This document shows, piece after piece, positions 16,174 to 24,558 of a stretch of 64,000 bases of DNA. Source of the stretch: Rhizorhapis sp036570425 (GTDB lineage: Bacteria > Pseudomonadota > Alphaproteobacteria > Sphingomonadales > Sphingomonadaceae); NCBI GenBank assembly GCA_036570425.1, contig DATCYF010000023.1:310001-374000 (forward strand), given 5' to 3'. Within the stretch, counting starts at the first letter, position 1. Each line of letters starts with the position of its first letter. The notes under the pieces are model-generated. The model ran no database searches and was not told the origin of the DNA. It saw only the letters and a program-made list of their open reading frames with translations. A program made the position numbers and the translations under genes.

Positions 16174-17583
16174 ATGGAGAAGATGATGGAAAGCGGTGTA
16201 CAACGGCACGCTCAATCAGGGTCAGTGGCCGCCCACCTCGATTATCGCGAGGTTGAACGCGTATTTGAACTGGATACGTCCTTCAATAGCGGCCGCGCGG
16301 AAATATGGCAGCTTGTGCGGAACGATCTGGGTGAGATGAACCGTTTCATGCGGGATGGCGTACTTGCCCTGAGAGAGGTGAAAGAGGTTTCCGAAGAGCA
16401 AGCCCATCCATCCCCGGGCGAAGGCGAAATGGCGCAATCCGTAAGAACCTGGCTGGGGGCGGACGGCAGTCAGAGCTGGTTGGATCATTGCCAAACCTTG
16501 ATTGCCAGGCATGTCGGCGTGGGAGCGCCGACGCTTCTCCTCAGCAGTCTAAAAACGAAAGGCAATCTTTTCCTTGCCGAACTTCTGCGCATCAAATGCA
16601 GCGACCTTGATCACTATCATCGGTTGATGCTGGTGATGATAAAGCTCGCCGCGGTGCAGGACGCGATCATTTCCCATGTGCACCAGGAGCATCTTCGGGC
16701 GCTGAGCAAAATGCGACTGGGCCAACAAACGGAGCGGCTTCGCAGTGAGGTGGCTGGTACTGTCGAAGAGGCCAGCCTGAAAAGTGCCGATCTGCGTATC
16801 CGTGTGGATGGATTTGCGGCCAGTACCCAGACCATTGTGAAAGGAAATCATGAGATCGCGGCGACCTCCAACCAGATTGCCGCGGCTATGGACGAAACCG
16901 CCACAAATGCGCTGGACCTCATCACGGCCCTTCGGCAGGCAAAAACCGAGGTGGCGGAAGCAGCCACGATCGCGCAGGCCGCATCACTTGGAGCCAACGC
17001 CGCCGTCGATAGCGCGGGCAGCCTTGCGCAACACACACAAGCTATAGAGTCCATGCTGGACTTTATTCGCGGCGTTGCTGGCCAGACAAACCTGCTGGCC
17101 CTGAATGCCGCTATTGAAGCGGCGAGAGCGGGAGAGGCAGGCCGGGGGTTCGCTGTCGTCGCGCAGGAAGTCAAAACTCTTGCCGCGCAAACGGCGCAAG
17201 CGACTGGGCAAATCGCCGAACAGATACGCTCGATTCAGGCAGCGGCGCGGGAAGCCATTGCCGCAATGAGCACGATCCGCGATGGTATCTCAACCGTCCA
17301 TCTTTCGACCGAAAATATTCGGAGCGCCATGGTGAACCATGCCGGCACGGCCACACGCATCAGCGAATCAATCAACGAAACAGCGGTATTGGCCGCGGCA
17401 ACGTCCCGCACTGTGCACGACATCGGCGGAGCTACCAACAATGCAGCGGAACAGATGGGCGGAATAGACAAGGCATTCGCCGAGGTCGCTGATCACATCC
17501 ATTTGCTGGAACGAACCGTTAAAATGTTCATCGGGCAGGTCTCCGATGAGCGACCTGCCGACGAAGCCTCCGCTCGTATATAG
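16174..17583 (+). CDS. Soluble globin-coupled methyl-accepting chemotaxis protein (HemAT-like)
   Basis: The 469-residue protein has no membrane segment. Residues about 20-165 resemble a globin-coupled sensor domain: the stretch IARHVGVGAPTLLL places His113 where HemAT proteins have the haem-binding proximal His (IHLRIGL type), and the helix VMIKLAAVQDAIISHV follows as in that family. Residues about 190-460 are an MCP signalling domain with the tip QTNLLALNAAIEAARAGEAG and GFAVVAQEVKTLA. It probably senses oxygen or another diatomic gas and directs aerotaxis. Oxygen binding itself is inferred, not shown. It has no WxxF tail. Confidence 0.85.
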   Translation: MEKMMESGVQRHAQSGSVAAHLDYREVERVFELDTSFNSGRAEIWQLVRNDLGEMNRFMRDGVLALREVKEVSEEQAHPSPGEGEMAQSVRTWLGADGSQSWLDHCQTLIARHVGVGAPTLLLSSLKTKGNLFLAELLRIKCSDLDHYHRLMLVMIKLAAVQDAIISHVHQEHLRALSKMRLGQQTERLRSEVAGTVEEASLKSADLRIRVDGFAASTQTIVKGNHEIAATSNQIAAAMDETATNALDLITALRQAKTEVAEAATIAQAASLGANAAVDSAGSLAQHTQAIESMLDFIRGVAGQTNLLALNAAIEAARAGEAGRGFAVVAQEVKTLAAQTAQATGQIAEQIRSIQAAAREAIAAMSTIRDGISTVHLSTENIRSAMVNHAGTATRISESINETAVLAAATSRTVHDIGGATNNAAEQMGGIDKAFAEVADHIHLLERTVKMFIGQVSDERPADEASARI

Positions 17584-17629
17584 TTTTCCTCTGCGCTCGC
17601 GCGCGCAATCACTGGAGCGACAATTCCAT

Positions 17630-19003
17630 TCAGTGCGTGGGAGGCAAAGTCACATGCTGTGCGGCATGGCCGATGGACGTCGGTCCCCATACCTGCATCC
17701 GACGGCCTTCTATTGCGCCAAAGAGCCGGATCAGCGCGGCGTCCTCCTCCGGATCAGCAGTACGTACATGCGCCTCCAGCGCTGCTTCCGCTGATGCCCA
17801 ATCCTCAAAGCTTTGGCCCAGATAGGCCGAAACGTCCGCAAGATCCCGCGCGACAGCCTCAGCGCCCATCTGGTCAGCCCGTGAAACCCACTCGATAAGG
17901 TCCTGGGCCTGCCGCTTCTGCTCTTCGTCGATCAGCGCCACCCCATTGATGCCAGCAACCGTGTCCGCCAGCTTGGCAATGAGCGCGGCATTTTCGCCTG
18001 TTCGCGTGGCAAGCGGTGGTAGCGAGGATTGCTTCACACCAGTGAGTTGCTCGAACGCCAGCAAAATGACCTGACGGAGCGACAGGTCGAACAACAGATA
18101 GATGGAGTGGGGATCCCCGGGAACGGGCTGGGCGACCGTGCCGGCAAACTGCATGGTGCCGAGCGCCGCAAATTGAAGGACGTGGAAGGTGACGACATCA
18201 TGATCGACCTTTTCTCCGCTCACCTCCTCATAATGGCGACAAAGGTCGGCCAGGGGAGAGCCAAGAGGCTCGATGCTGTCGCGCATGCCCATCGTCGCGA
18301 TGTCCACCATCGGATCGCCGATCATGGAGAATTCGAAGTCGTAAAGACCCGTCATCTTCCCGTCTTTCAACAGGAATTGCCCGGAATCAAACTGAATGAA
18401 ACTGGCTTTGTTCCGGTGGGTGGGCACATTGCGTCGTAACCAGCCGATCACGAACTCAAGCAGGGGTTCAGGCTTGCGCTTGGTGCGTTTGTAATGCGGC
18501 AGATAAGCGTGTAATCCCACGAGAGCGATATCTTCGGCGGTCTCCGGGCGGTGCATTCCCACGGCAACGAATGGTTCCACCGGAAGGCTATGCATCCGTG
18601 CGACCGCCGACATATAGTCCTGACCGATGGCTATGCGGGTTTTATCGTCGGGCGCATCGGCCATGTCGCGGGTCCCCGGCAGAGAATCCATGACAATGCA
18701 CGGGGGATCAACGAGGTAGCCATGAATTTTCGGTACGGGAATTCCATGCTCGAACAAGACTTGCATGATGTCCGCTTCCCGCTTCAGTTCGGGAAAGATC
18801 GCGACGTCTCCGGCGCGATCTCCGCGCAAGTGAAGTTCAATGATCTCGCCATTCTTTTCGACATCTGCGAACCAGGCCGGACGCCAGCGGACCTGCCGTT
18901 CCATTCGGACGATGCGACCGCCAGTGACTTCCTCCACGAAGGCCCGGATACGCGCGACTGCGTCGTCATCGTAAACGGGTGTGACGTTTGTGCCGTCGCT
19001 CAT
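17630..19003 (-). CDS. Phosphotransferase-family (APH fold) protein with C-terminal extension
   Basis: The 457-residue protein carries an aminoglycoside-phosphotransferase-like (PF01636 type) fold in residues about 20-330. The nucleotide-side elements are visible (LKREADIMQVLFEHGIPVPK), and the metal-binding block is DGKMTGLYDFEFSMIGDPMV. The usual catalytic HGD is replaced by FIQFDSGQFLL: Asp is kept but His-Gly is lost. About 110 helical residues follow the kinase fold. Such proteins often act on small metabolites beside acyl-CoA genes, but none is adjacent here. It is upstream-oriented away from the receptor gene. Substrate unknown. Confidence 0.82.
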   Translation of the reverse strand: MSDGTNVTPVYDDDAVARIRAFVEEVTGGRIVRMERQVRWRPAWFADVEKNGEIIELHLRGDRAGDVAIFPELKREADIMQVLFEHGIPVPKIHGYLVDPPCIVMDSLPGTRDMADAPDDKTRIAIGQDYMSAVARMHSLPVEPFVAVGMHRPETAEDIALVGLHAYLPHYKRTKRKPEPLLEFVIGWLRRNVPTHRNKASFIQFDSGQFLLKDGKMTGLYDFEFSMIGDPMVDIATMGMRDSIEPLGSPLADLCRHYEEVSGEKVDHDVVTFHVLQFAALGTMQFAGTVAQPVPGDPHSIYLLFDLSLRQVILLAFEQLTGVKQSSLPPLATRTGENAALIAKLADTVAGINGVALIDEEQKRQAQDLIEWVSRADQMGAEAVARDLADVSAYLGQSFEDWASAEAALEAHVRTADPEEDAALIRLFGAIEGRRMQVWGPTSIGHAAQHVTLPPTH

Positions 19004-19156
19004 CGAAACTCCTCACCTGGGCTTGATAGTTATTGGGCTGGGCATGACAATCCGGCCCAACATATTTTTGGATACCATATCGCTGAGTCTGCCGAAGAGG
19101 CCGGATGACCGCCCTGTCGCATGTCCGCTCTATGTCATCCCGGGACAACATACACC

Positions 19157-19191
19157 GGGCGGCCGCCCCCATGAAAGTGGGAGGGCCGCCC
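19157..19191. terminator. GC-rich hairpin after the TonB-dependent receptor gene
   Basis: GGGCGGCC (19157-19164) pairs perfectly with GGCCGCCC (19184-19191) about ten bases beyond the receptor stop codon. No T-run follows on either strand, so it may act as a Rho-linked or 3'-end-protecting stem instead of a classic terminator. Confidence 0.5.
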
Positions 19192-19201
19192 GTCAATCGT
19201 C

Positions 19202-21616
19202 CTAGTTACCGAACTGATAGCGCAGTTCGATCCCGTAGGTCCGCGGCGCGCCATAGAAGCTGCTGTTGATGCCAAGTACCGCTGAACCAACATTGCTGGA
19301 TGCCAGATACTCCTTGTCGAACAGGTTTCGTACGAAGACTCCCGCATCAACGCTCGATCCGCCGATTCCCTTCAGATCCAGCCGGGCGTTGAACACGTCA
19401 TAGGCGGGCAGGATGTTGTCGGATGAGCGCACCTTGCTTGAATGGTAATAATCGACCGACACCACGCCTTCCCCGATGCTTTCAGGCAGGGGCAGTACCC
19501 AGCGGGCACCCGCCGTCAGCGTTGTCTTGGCGACCAGATTGAATGGCACCTCGGCTATGCTGAGATAAGGGAGAAGGACCTGCGGCACAGTGAGCGAACG
19601 GGACTTGAGGTCAAGGAAGGTTGCGCCCGCATCGAACGAAAGGGTGCGCGTCGGTGCGATACGGCCGGTCAAATCGATCCCCGCCACGCGCGTCTTGCCT
19701 GCATTGACCAGCAGCGTCCCACCGGCGGGATCATTGGCAGCATTGCAATCGCCGTCGGGCGACAGGGGTGCATCGGTGCCGCCTGGAGCGGTCGTGCTAC
19801 AGGTCGCTTGCGTATTCAGGCCTGAAATCGGCACCTGGACGCCGCTATACCATCCGACGAATGGCGAAGCATTCAGCCTGATCTTGACGTCGCCCGCCTG
19901 GAAATCCGAACGGATACCGAATTCGATATCCGTAACCTTTTCCGGAGCGAACGATTGGAATTGAGTCAGGCGACCAGCAAGCGTCGGTCCGTTAATGCCG
20001 CCTGAGCGATAACCGCGCCGCGTGACGACATAGAGGAACAGATCGCGATTGGCCTGCCAGTCGAGCCCCACTGTCCAGGTAGGGGCCTTGGATGAGGTTT
20101 TGTTCACACTCGAATTGACGATTGTCGGTGCGCCGGCTTTGCAGTCGTCAGGCGAGACGGTCGGATCAGGTGACGTTCCACCGCCAATGCAGGCCGAGAT
20201 CTTGTCCCAGGTGTAGCGGAAGCCGGCGTTGAAACGCAGGCCGTCCAACACATTGTCGAGCTTGTACCCGATGTTCGCAAACAGCGCCTTACTCTCTTCG
20301 GAGTAGAAGCTGTAGTTGAAGGGCGCGTCGGTTATGCCTGGCAGAATGAAGGTGGGAATGTACGTGCCGCTCGGGCCGACTGGTTTGCTCTTCAGATAAA
20401 AGCCGCCGATCAACCAGTCGAGCTTGTCATCGAATAGCTTGCCTTTGAACTGGACCTCATCAGTGAACTGCTCAACGTCGGATTTCTGACGTCCACCTAC
20501 GACCGTGACCGGCAGACCGGCGGGAATGGCGCCAGTGCCGTCAGAGATAAGCGTGGGCAGGCCATCGACGCTCGAATAATAATCGACATCGGTGTGGCGA
20601 TAGCCGAAAATGTTCACGAATTGAACGTTTTCGCCCATCTCGATCTCGGTGCGGTTAGTCACACCGAAGCGCAGCACTCGTTCGAACGCATCGACATCGG
20701 AATCTATCACGCGTGGGCCGCGCGCACGCTGCAGCTCCAATTGTTCCAGCGCACCCGTAAGCGTGCCCGTCGCCGACAATGCATTGGGACCGGGCAGCAC
20801 GTTTGTAAGAACCGAACCGCCGCCAGTCGAATGATTACGATAATAATCAATGATCGTGGTGTTCTTCAGGCCTTCAAATGGTTCAAGCAGCAGCGACACA
20901 CGGAGTGCGCGCGAATTGAGATCGTCGGCGTCGTCGCCAATCCCGATGTTCTTCGTCCAGCCGTCACGCTTCTGATACTGGCCAGCAATGCGCAACGCCG
21001 CCTTGCCATCGACAACCGGCAGGTTCAGTGCGCCTTCCGCGATGCGCGCGTCATAATTGCCATAGGCAACCATGGCATAACCTTCGAGCTCATAGCTCGG
21101 GGCTGTCGGGTAGTAGAGAATCGCGCCGCCGGTGGTGTTGCGACCAAACAGCGTGCCCTGAGGACCTTTCAGCACCTGCACGGAGCCGAGATCATAGGTA
21201 GGGATGCTCGAACCCACGGTGGGCGAGGGAACCTCGGCAAAATAGCTGATGACGGCTGCGGCGCTGTTGCCTGCCAATGCCTTCGACTGGCCACGAATGG
21301 AAAAGTTCGTGTTCTCGCGCCCGCCTGATCCGGCGAGGAATACGCCCGGCGTCTTGATCAACAGGTCCTGGGTGTCGCGTATGGAGGATTGGCGCAGCAT
21401 GTCCCCGCTGAACGCCGTTACCGACACGGGCGTTGATTGGATGTTCTCTGCGGTCCGGCGTGCAGTAACGACAATGTCGTCCATGACCGCACTGTTGGCG
21501 ACTGGAGCCGGCTCAGCGCTCTCAGTCTGTGACTGTGCGGTGGCGGCTGCAGGCAGGAATATGATGGCGCATGCTGAAGAAGCCAGAACAGTCCGAAAAT
21601 TTAAGCAGAACTTCAT
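19202..21616 (-). CDS. TonB-dependent outer-membrane receptor
   Basis: The 804-residue protein imports an unknown ligand across the outer membrane using TonB energy. A signal peptide ends near AAATAQSQ (about residue 28). The TonB box region is MDDIVVTARRTAENIQSTPV, and the plug domain carries TQDLLIKTPGVFLAGSGGRENTNFSIRG and GSVQVLKGPQGTLFGRNTTGGAI, hallmarks of sphingomonad receptors. The beta-barrel ends GIELRYQFGN. No ligand can be read from sequence; no iron-uptake or sugar genes are adjacent. Sphingomonads commonly carry dozens of such receptors. Confidence 0.95.
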   Translation of the reverse strand: MKFCLNFRTVLASSACAIIFLPAAATAQSQTESAEPAPVANSAVMDDIVVTARRTAENIQSTPVSVTAFSGDMLRQSSIRDTQDLLIKTPGVFLAGSGGRENTNFSIRGQSKALAGNSAAAVISYFAEVPSPTVGSSIPTYDLGSVQVLKGPQGTLFGRNTTGGAILYYPTAPSYELEGYAMVAYGNYDARIAEGALNLPVVDGKAALRIAGQYQKRDGWTKNIGIGDDADDLNSRALRVSLLLEPFEGLKNTTIIDYYRNHSTGGGSVLTNVLPGPNALSATGTLTGALEQLELQRARGPRVIDSDVDAFERVLRFGVTNRTEIEMGENVQFVNIFGYRHTDVDYYSSVDGLPTLISDGTGAIPAGLPVTVVGGRQKSDVEQFTDEVQFKGKLFDDKLDWLIGGFYLKSKPVGPSGTYIPTFILPGITDAPFNYSFYSEESKALFANIGYKLDNVLDGLRFNAGFRYTWDKISACIGGGTSPDPTVSPDDCKAGAPTIVNSSVNKTSSKAPTWTVGLDWQANRDLFLYVVTRRGYRSGGINGPTLAGRLTQFQSFAPEKVTDIEFGIRSDFQAGDVKIRLNASPFVGWYSGVQVPISGLNTQATCSTTAPGGTDAPLSPDGDCNAANDPAGGTLLVNAGKTRVAGIDLTGRIAPTRTLSFDAGATFLDLKSRSLTVPQVLLPYLSIAEVPFNLVAKTTLTAGARWVLPLPESIGEGVVSVDYYHSSKVRSSDNILPAYDVFNARLDLKGIGGSSVDAGVFVRNLFDKEYLASSNVGSAVLGINSSFYGAPRTYGIELRYQFGN

Positions 21617-22012
21617 GACAGGATCCCCTTATTGATGGCGTTAGGCCATTTTTGGTTATGGCGGCCCGTATAAGGCAAACGTATTATTGCGCCTATCGAA
21701 CGGAAGGGGCCTCCATTGAAGCTCTATCAATCCATTAGCTTGCTATGGCTGGATTTCTGGGACGTTTCGCTCTGTTGAAGATGCAATGTAATTTGACAAA
21801 AGTAATTCGGTTGACGGCTTATCGTCGCTTTTGAGAGGAAAGCGGTTTTCACGCAACACCCGAAGACGTTCCGAATCATTTGCGTTGTTGAAAGACACCC
21901 GCTTAATCATGTATATCATAAGCATGATTAAGCGGGCCGATTCCATGATGCCATATGTAAGCCATGAGTTCCCGCAGAGAGTAGATGTTCAATCGGGGCA
22001 GCGGGGCCGGAA
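21617..22012. other. Receptor/globin intergenic region, comparatively AT-rich, with no convincing gene
   Basis: This 396-base gap separates the minus-strand receptor gene from the plus-strand globin gene, so it must hold both promoters. Short open frames on both strands (minus 21743-21946, plus 21831-22019) overlap each other around a perfect dyad and look non-coding. The stretch 21770-21930 is visibly richer in A and T than its neighbours. The main visible structure is the inverted repeat at 21898-21936. Confidence 0.6.
21898..21936. promoter_or_regulatory. Perfect 14 bp inverted repeat in the receptor/globin intergenic region
   Basis: CCCGCTTAATCATG (21898-21911) and CATGATTAAGCGGG (21923-21936) are perfect reverse complements around an 11-base AT-rich spacer. 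It is 77 bases before the globin start and about 280 bases from the receptor start. It may be an operator for a dimeric regulator or a cruciform/terminator structure; no T-run follows on the plus strand. Confidence 0.6.
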
Positions 22013-22417
22013 ATGTTAACATGTTCAGTCGAAACCCTGGAGCGCTCCCTTGAAGCGGTCATGGAGGCAGGGAAAGACATCACTCCATTTTTTTATGACC
22101 GCTTTTTCGCGCTCTATCCTGAGCAACGTGCGAATTTCTATCATTTTGAAAGCACGAGCGGGACCATGGTGAACGAAATGATAACTTCGGTTCTCGCTTT
22201 GGCGTCCAATGAGGCGTGGCTGACAAATTCCGTTCAGAATTTCGTGGCGGCGCATCGCTCCTATGGCGACATTCCTCCCGATGCTTATGCCAGGCTGCTG
22301 GACGTGCTGGTCGATACTCTCGCTCAGGTGGCCGGTTCTCGCTGGACGGACGAATTCGAAACCGCATGGCGCTGGTATGTTTCGGGAATGAAGGCCCTGA
22401 TCGCGGAGCATGTCTGA
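22013..22417 (+). CDS. Single-domain bacterial globin
   Basis: The 134-residue product is about the size of one globin domain. It starts at ATG 22013 (LTCSVETLERSLEAVMEAGK). The E-helix region reads FYHFESTSGTMVNEMI, and the proximal-His F-helix region is NFVAAHRSYGDIPPDAYARL, matching the conserved H-x(5)-V/I-x-P-x-x-Y pattern of flavohaemoglobin-type globins. A Trp-rich end (SRWTDEFETAWRWYVSGM) is typical of the G/H helices. There is no reductase domain. Likely roles are nitric oxide detoxification or oxygen/redox sensing. Confidence 0.87.
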   Translation: MLTCSVETLERSLEAVMEAGKDITPFFYDRFFALYPEQRANFYHFESTSGTMVNEMITSVLALASNEAWLTNSVQNFVAAHRSYGDIPPDAYARLLDVLVDTLAQVAGSRWTDEFETAWRWYVSGMKALIAEHV

Positions 22418-22527
22418 GACGAGAGGTCGTGCGACCCGTAAGCCGTTAACCATTTTTTAAGGTTTGAGCTTCATTCTTTCTTAACGTTCCGATGTGTCCC
22501 TGGGGGACGGCGAAAAGGACCGGCAAG

Positions 22528-23229
22528 ATGCGGATGATGATACGCCCGATCGCGGCGCCTCTGGCGTTGATGATGATGCTCGCTGCCTGCACGACCACGA
22601 CCTCGAGTCAGGGGAGCGTTGCGCCCACCGCGGAGTTGGTCCCACCTGATCCCATCGCGGATTGGCGCAATGTGATCTCGGCCGCCGATAAAATGAGGCT
22701 TGAAGGACTTGAGGCAGCGTGGACCGATGCGCTCGCTGAGGCACGGAAGGCAGGTTACACGAAGGCTGTAAAGGCGGAAGGCGCTCTTTTGGAACCGGAT
22801 GCAGCGCTGCCTCGCGCAGCGCCCCCACCTGGCCCCTACCAATGCCGTGTCATCAAACTGGGGCATCCGCAGGGAAAGAAGAGCGGGCTTGACTATATCG
22901 CTTATAAGGGTTTCGCCTGTCACGTGGAGGCGGAGGAGGGCCGACTCTGGATCGTCAAACAGACAGGATCACAGCGACCTTCAGGCCGTATCTGGCCCGA
23001 ACGCGACGACCGCCAGATATTTCTGGGCGCGATGGAACTGGGGGACGAAAAGGAACCCCCAGCCTATGGCGACGACCCCGATCGTGATCTCGCCGGTTAT
23101 GTGGAGCGCGTTGGCGCGTTCCAGTGGCGCATCGTGATTCCCGATCCGGGCAAGGAGTCGCGGCTGGACGTCTTCGAACTGGTGCCGATCACGCCGCTGG
23201 CCAGACGAGCGCAGCGCGTCAGTGGATGA
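22528..23229 (+). CDS. Lipoprotein of the DUF4893 type
   Basis: ATG 22528 is chosen because the sequence then begins with a lipoprotein signal MRMMIRPIAAPLALMMMLAAC with lipidated Cys21; an upstream in-frame ATG at 22492 gives an unlikely leader. The mature part (about 212 residues) contains PDPIADWRNVISAADKMRLE, YQCRVIKLG, then GFACHVEAEEGRLWIVKQTG, with two further Cys that could form a disulphide. I associate this pattern with DUF4893 proteins of sphingomonads, from memory. Function unknown. Confidence 0.8.
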   Translation: MRMMIRPIAAPLALMMMLAACTTTTSSQGSVAPTAELVPPDPIADWRNVISAADKMRLEGLEAAWTDALAEARKAGYTKAVKAEGALLEPDAALPRAAPPPGPYQCRVIKLGHPQGKKSGLDYIAYKGFACHVEAEEGRLWIVKQTGSQRPSGRIWPERDDRQIFLGAMELGDEKEPPAYGDDPDRDLAGYVERVGAFQWRIVIPDPGKESRLDVFELVPITPLARRAQRVSG

Positions 23230-23247
23230 ATCCCGGCAGCGGGGACT

Positions 23248-23505
23248 TCATTCGGCGAGTTTAAGGATTCCGCGCACGACCAGCAATATGGCAAGCACGA
23301 CCGCAAGAATAGGCAATGCTATCACGATCCAGAGCGAGCCCATCCCCGATCCGCTGTAGCCGCCAAGCCAGCCTACGATGATAGCCAAGGCCATGACAGC
23401 GGCGCAGATCCACGCGGCATTGCGCCATTTTCCGCGCAGGAGAAACAGGCTGAGGAGCTGCAAACATAAGTAAAGCAGCCCGGCTCCGAACAAGAACATA
23501 TCCAT
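23248..23505 (-). CDS. Small inner-membrane protein of unknown function
   Basis: The 85-residue product is highly hydrophobic with three likely membrane segments: about residues 2-22 (MFLFGAGLLYLCLQLLSLFL), 30-48 (WICAAVMALAIIVGWLGG) and 57-79 (SLWIVIALPILAVVLAILLV). The first two are separated by LRGKWRN. It faces the preceding lipoprotein gene across an 18-base gap. I do not recognise a family. Confidence 0.7.
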   Translation of the reverse strand: MDMFLFGAGLLYLCLQLLSLFLLRGKWRNAAWICAAVMALAIIVGWLGGYSGSGMGSLWIVIALPILAVVLAILLVVRGILKLAE

Positions 23506-23747
23506 TGATGGCTCCTCGCCTGCGTTGGCCGGCGGTTTTCACTCCTGATTAAAGCAACGGTCGGACCCTGGCATCAGGCCCTAAAAAGATTAAAGGAGTG
23601 TTCCCGCACTTTTTGCTTGCAACGGCCCATAGGGCCTCCCGTTCCCTGTTGCGAGGGGAGCAGTAGGGGAGAGGCTGCTCTGAGCAAGCCATTTCGGACG
23701 GATTGCCGTTTGAAAGCGATCAGGCGCCTCCAGCCCGCCGACATGGT

Positions 23748-24482
23748 TCAGTTCTGCTTGCGTACGCTCATCAAATAATTGAGCGATTTGCTGTCCGACA
23801 GGACGAAGCCGTGAGCGGGATTGAATGACAGGCCGCGCTGGTCGACAATCTCAAGCCCCGCCCTGGCGAGCATTTCTTGCAGTTCTTCGGGTGTCAGGAA
23901 TTTATGCCAATCGTGCGTGCCTTTGGGAATTTGCCCAAATCCTTCGCCCAGAGTGATCATGGCAAGCCGCGACATCGCGGTCCGGTTGGGCGTTGAAAGG
24001 ACCATGAGCCCGCCGGGGGCAAGCGCGCCGGCAAGGCCATCGATAAAGGCCTGCGGGTCGGTAACATGCTCGATTACTTCCATGGAGGTGACAAGATCAA
24101 AACCCGTCTCGCCCAGATCCTCTATGCCGCAAGCCCGATAATCCACGTTCAGTTGCTGACGCTCGGCATGGACCTTGGCGGCCGCGATGTTCTCCGGGGC
24201 AGCGTCGATGCCGATGACGTGCGCGCCCAAACGCGCCAGCGGCTCGCAGAGCAGGCCCGCGCCGCATCCCACATCCAGCGCGCGCTTGCCGGTCAGCGGC
24301 CGCATCGTCCGGTCGTCTCCGTGCCAATGAGCATCAATCGCCTCACGAAGATAGCGTAGCCGGACAGGGTTCAGCCTGTGCAACATGGCGCTCGACCCTT
24401 GCGGATTCCACCAGTCCTCAGCCAATTTGCCGAAATGCGCGGCTTCATCTGGATTGATCGTATTTGCGGCCTTGCTTGCCAT
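23748..24482 (-). CDS. ubiG: Ubiquinone biosynthesis O-methyltransferase UbiG
   Basis: UbiG performs both O-methylations of ubiquinone synthesis using S-adenosylmethionine. The 244-residue protein has the family N-terminus NPDEAAHFGKLAEDWWNPQG, the linked block LHRLNPVRLRYLREAI, SAM motif I LDVGCGAGLLCEPLA, and VTSMEVIEHVTDPQAFIDGL. The end DSKSLNYLMSV is also typical. It is divergent from lysC with 76 bases between start codons, a common arrangement in alphaproteobacteria. Confidence 0.96.
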   Translation of the reverse strand: MASKAANTINPDEAAHFGKLAEDWWNPQGSSAMLHRLNPVRLRYLREAIDAHWHGDDRTMRPLTGKRALDVGCGAGLLCEPLARLGAHVIGIDAAPENIAAAKVHAERQQLNVDYRACGIEDLGETGFDLVTSMEVIEHVTDPQAFIDGLAGALAPGGLMVLSTPNRTAMSRLAMITLGEGFGQIPKGTHDWHKFLTPEELQEMLARAGLEIVDQRGLSFNPAHGFVLSDSKSLNYLMSVRKQN

Positions 24483-24558
24483 TGCTTCTCTCGCTGACTA
24501 ATAGGGGCGCGCCCCGCGCCGGGGCATTATCTGCAACAGTAAGAATAAGGCGCAAATC

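Noticed and set aside
21743..22019. Small frames on both strands in the receptor/globin gap
   Set aside because: They overlap each other across a perfect dyad, lack ribosome sites and have no recognisable sequence; treated as regulatory DNA.
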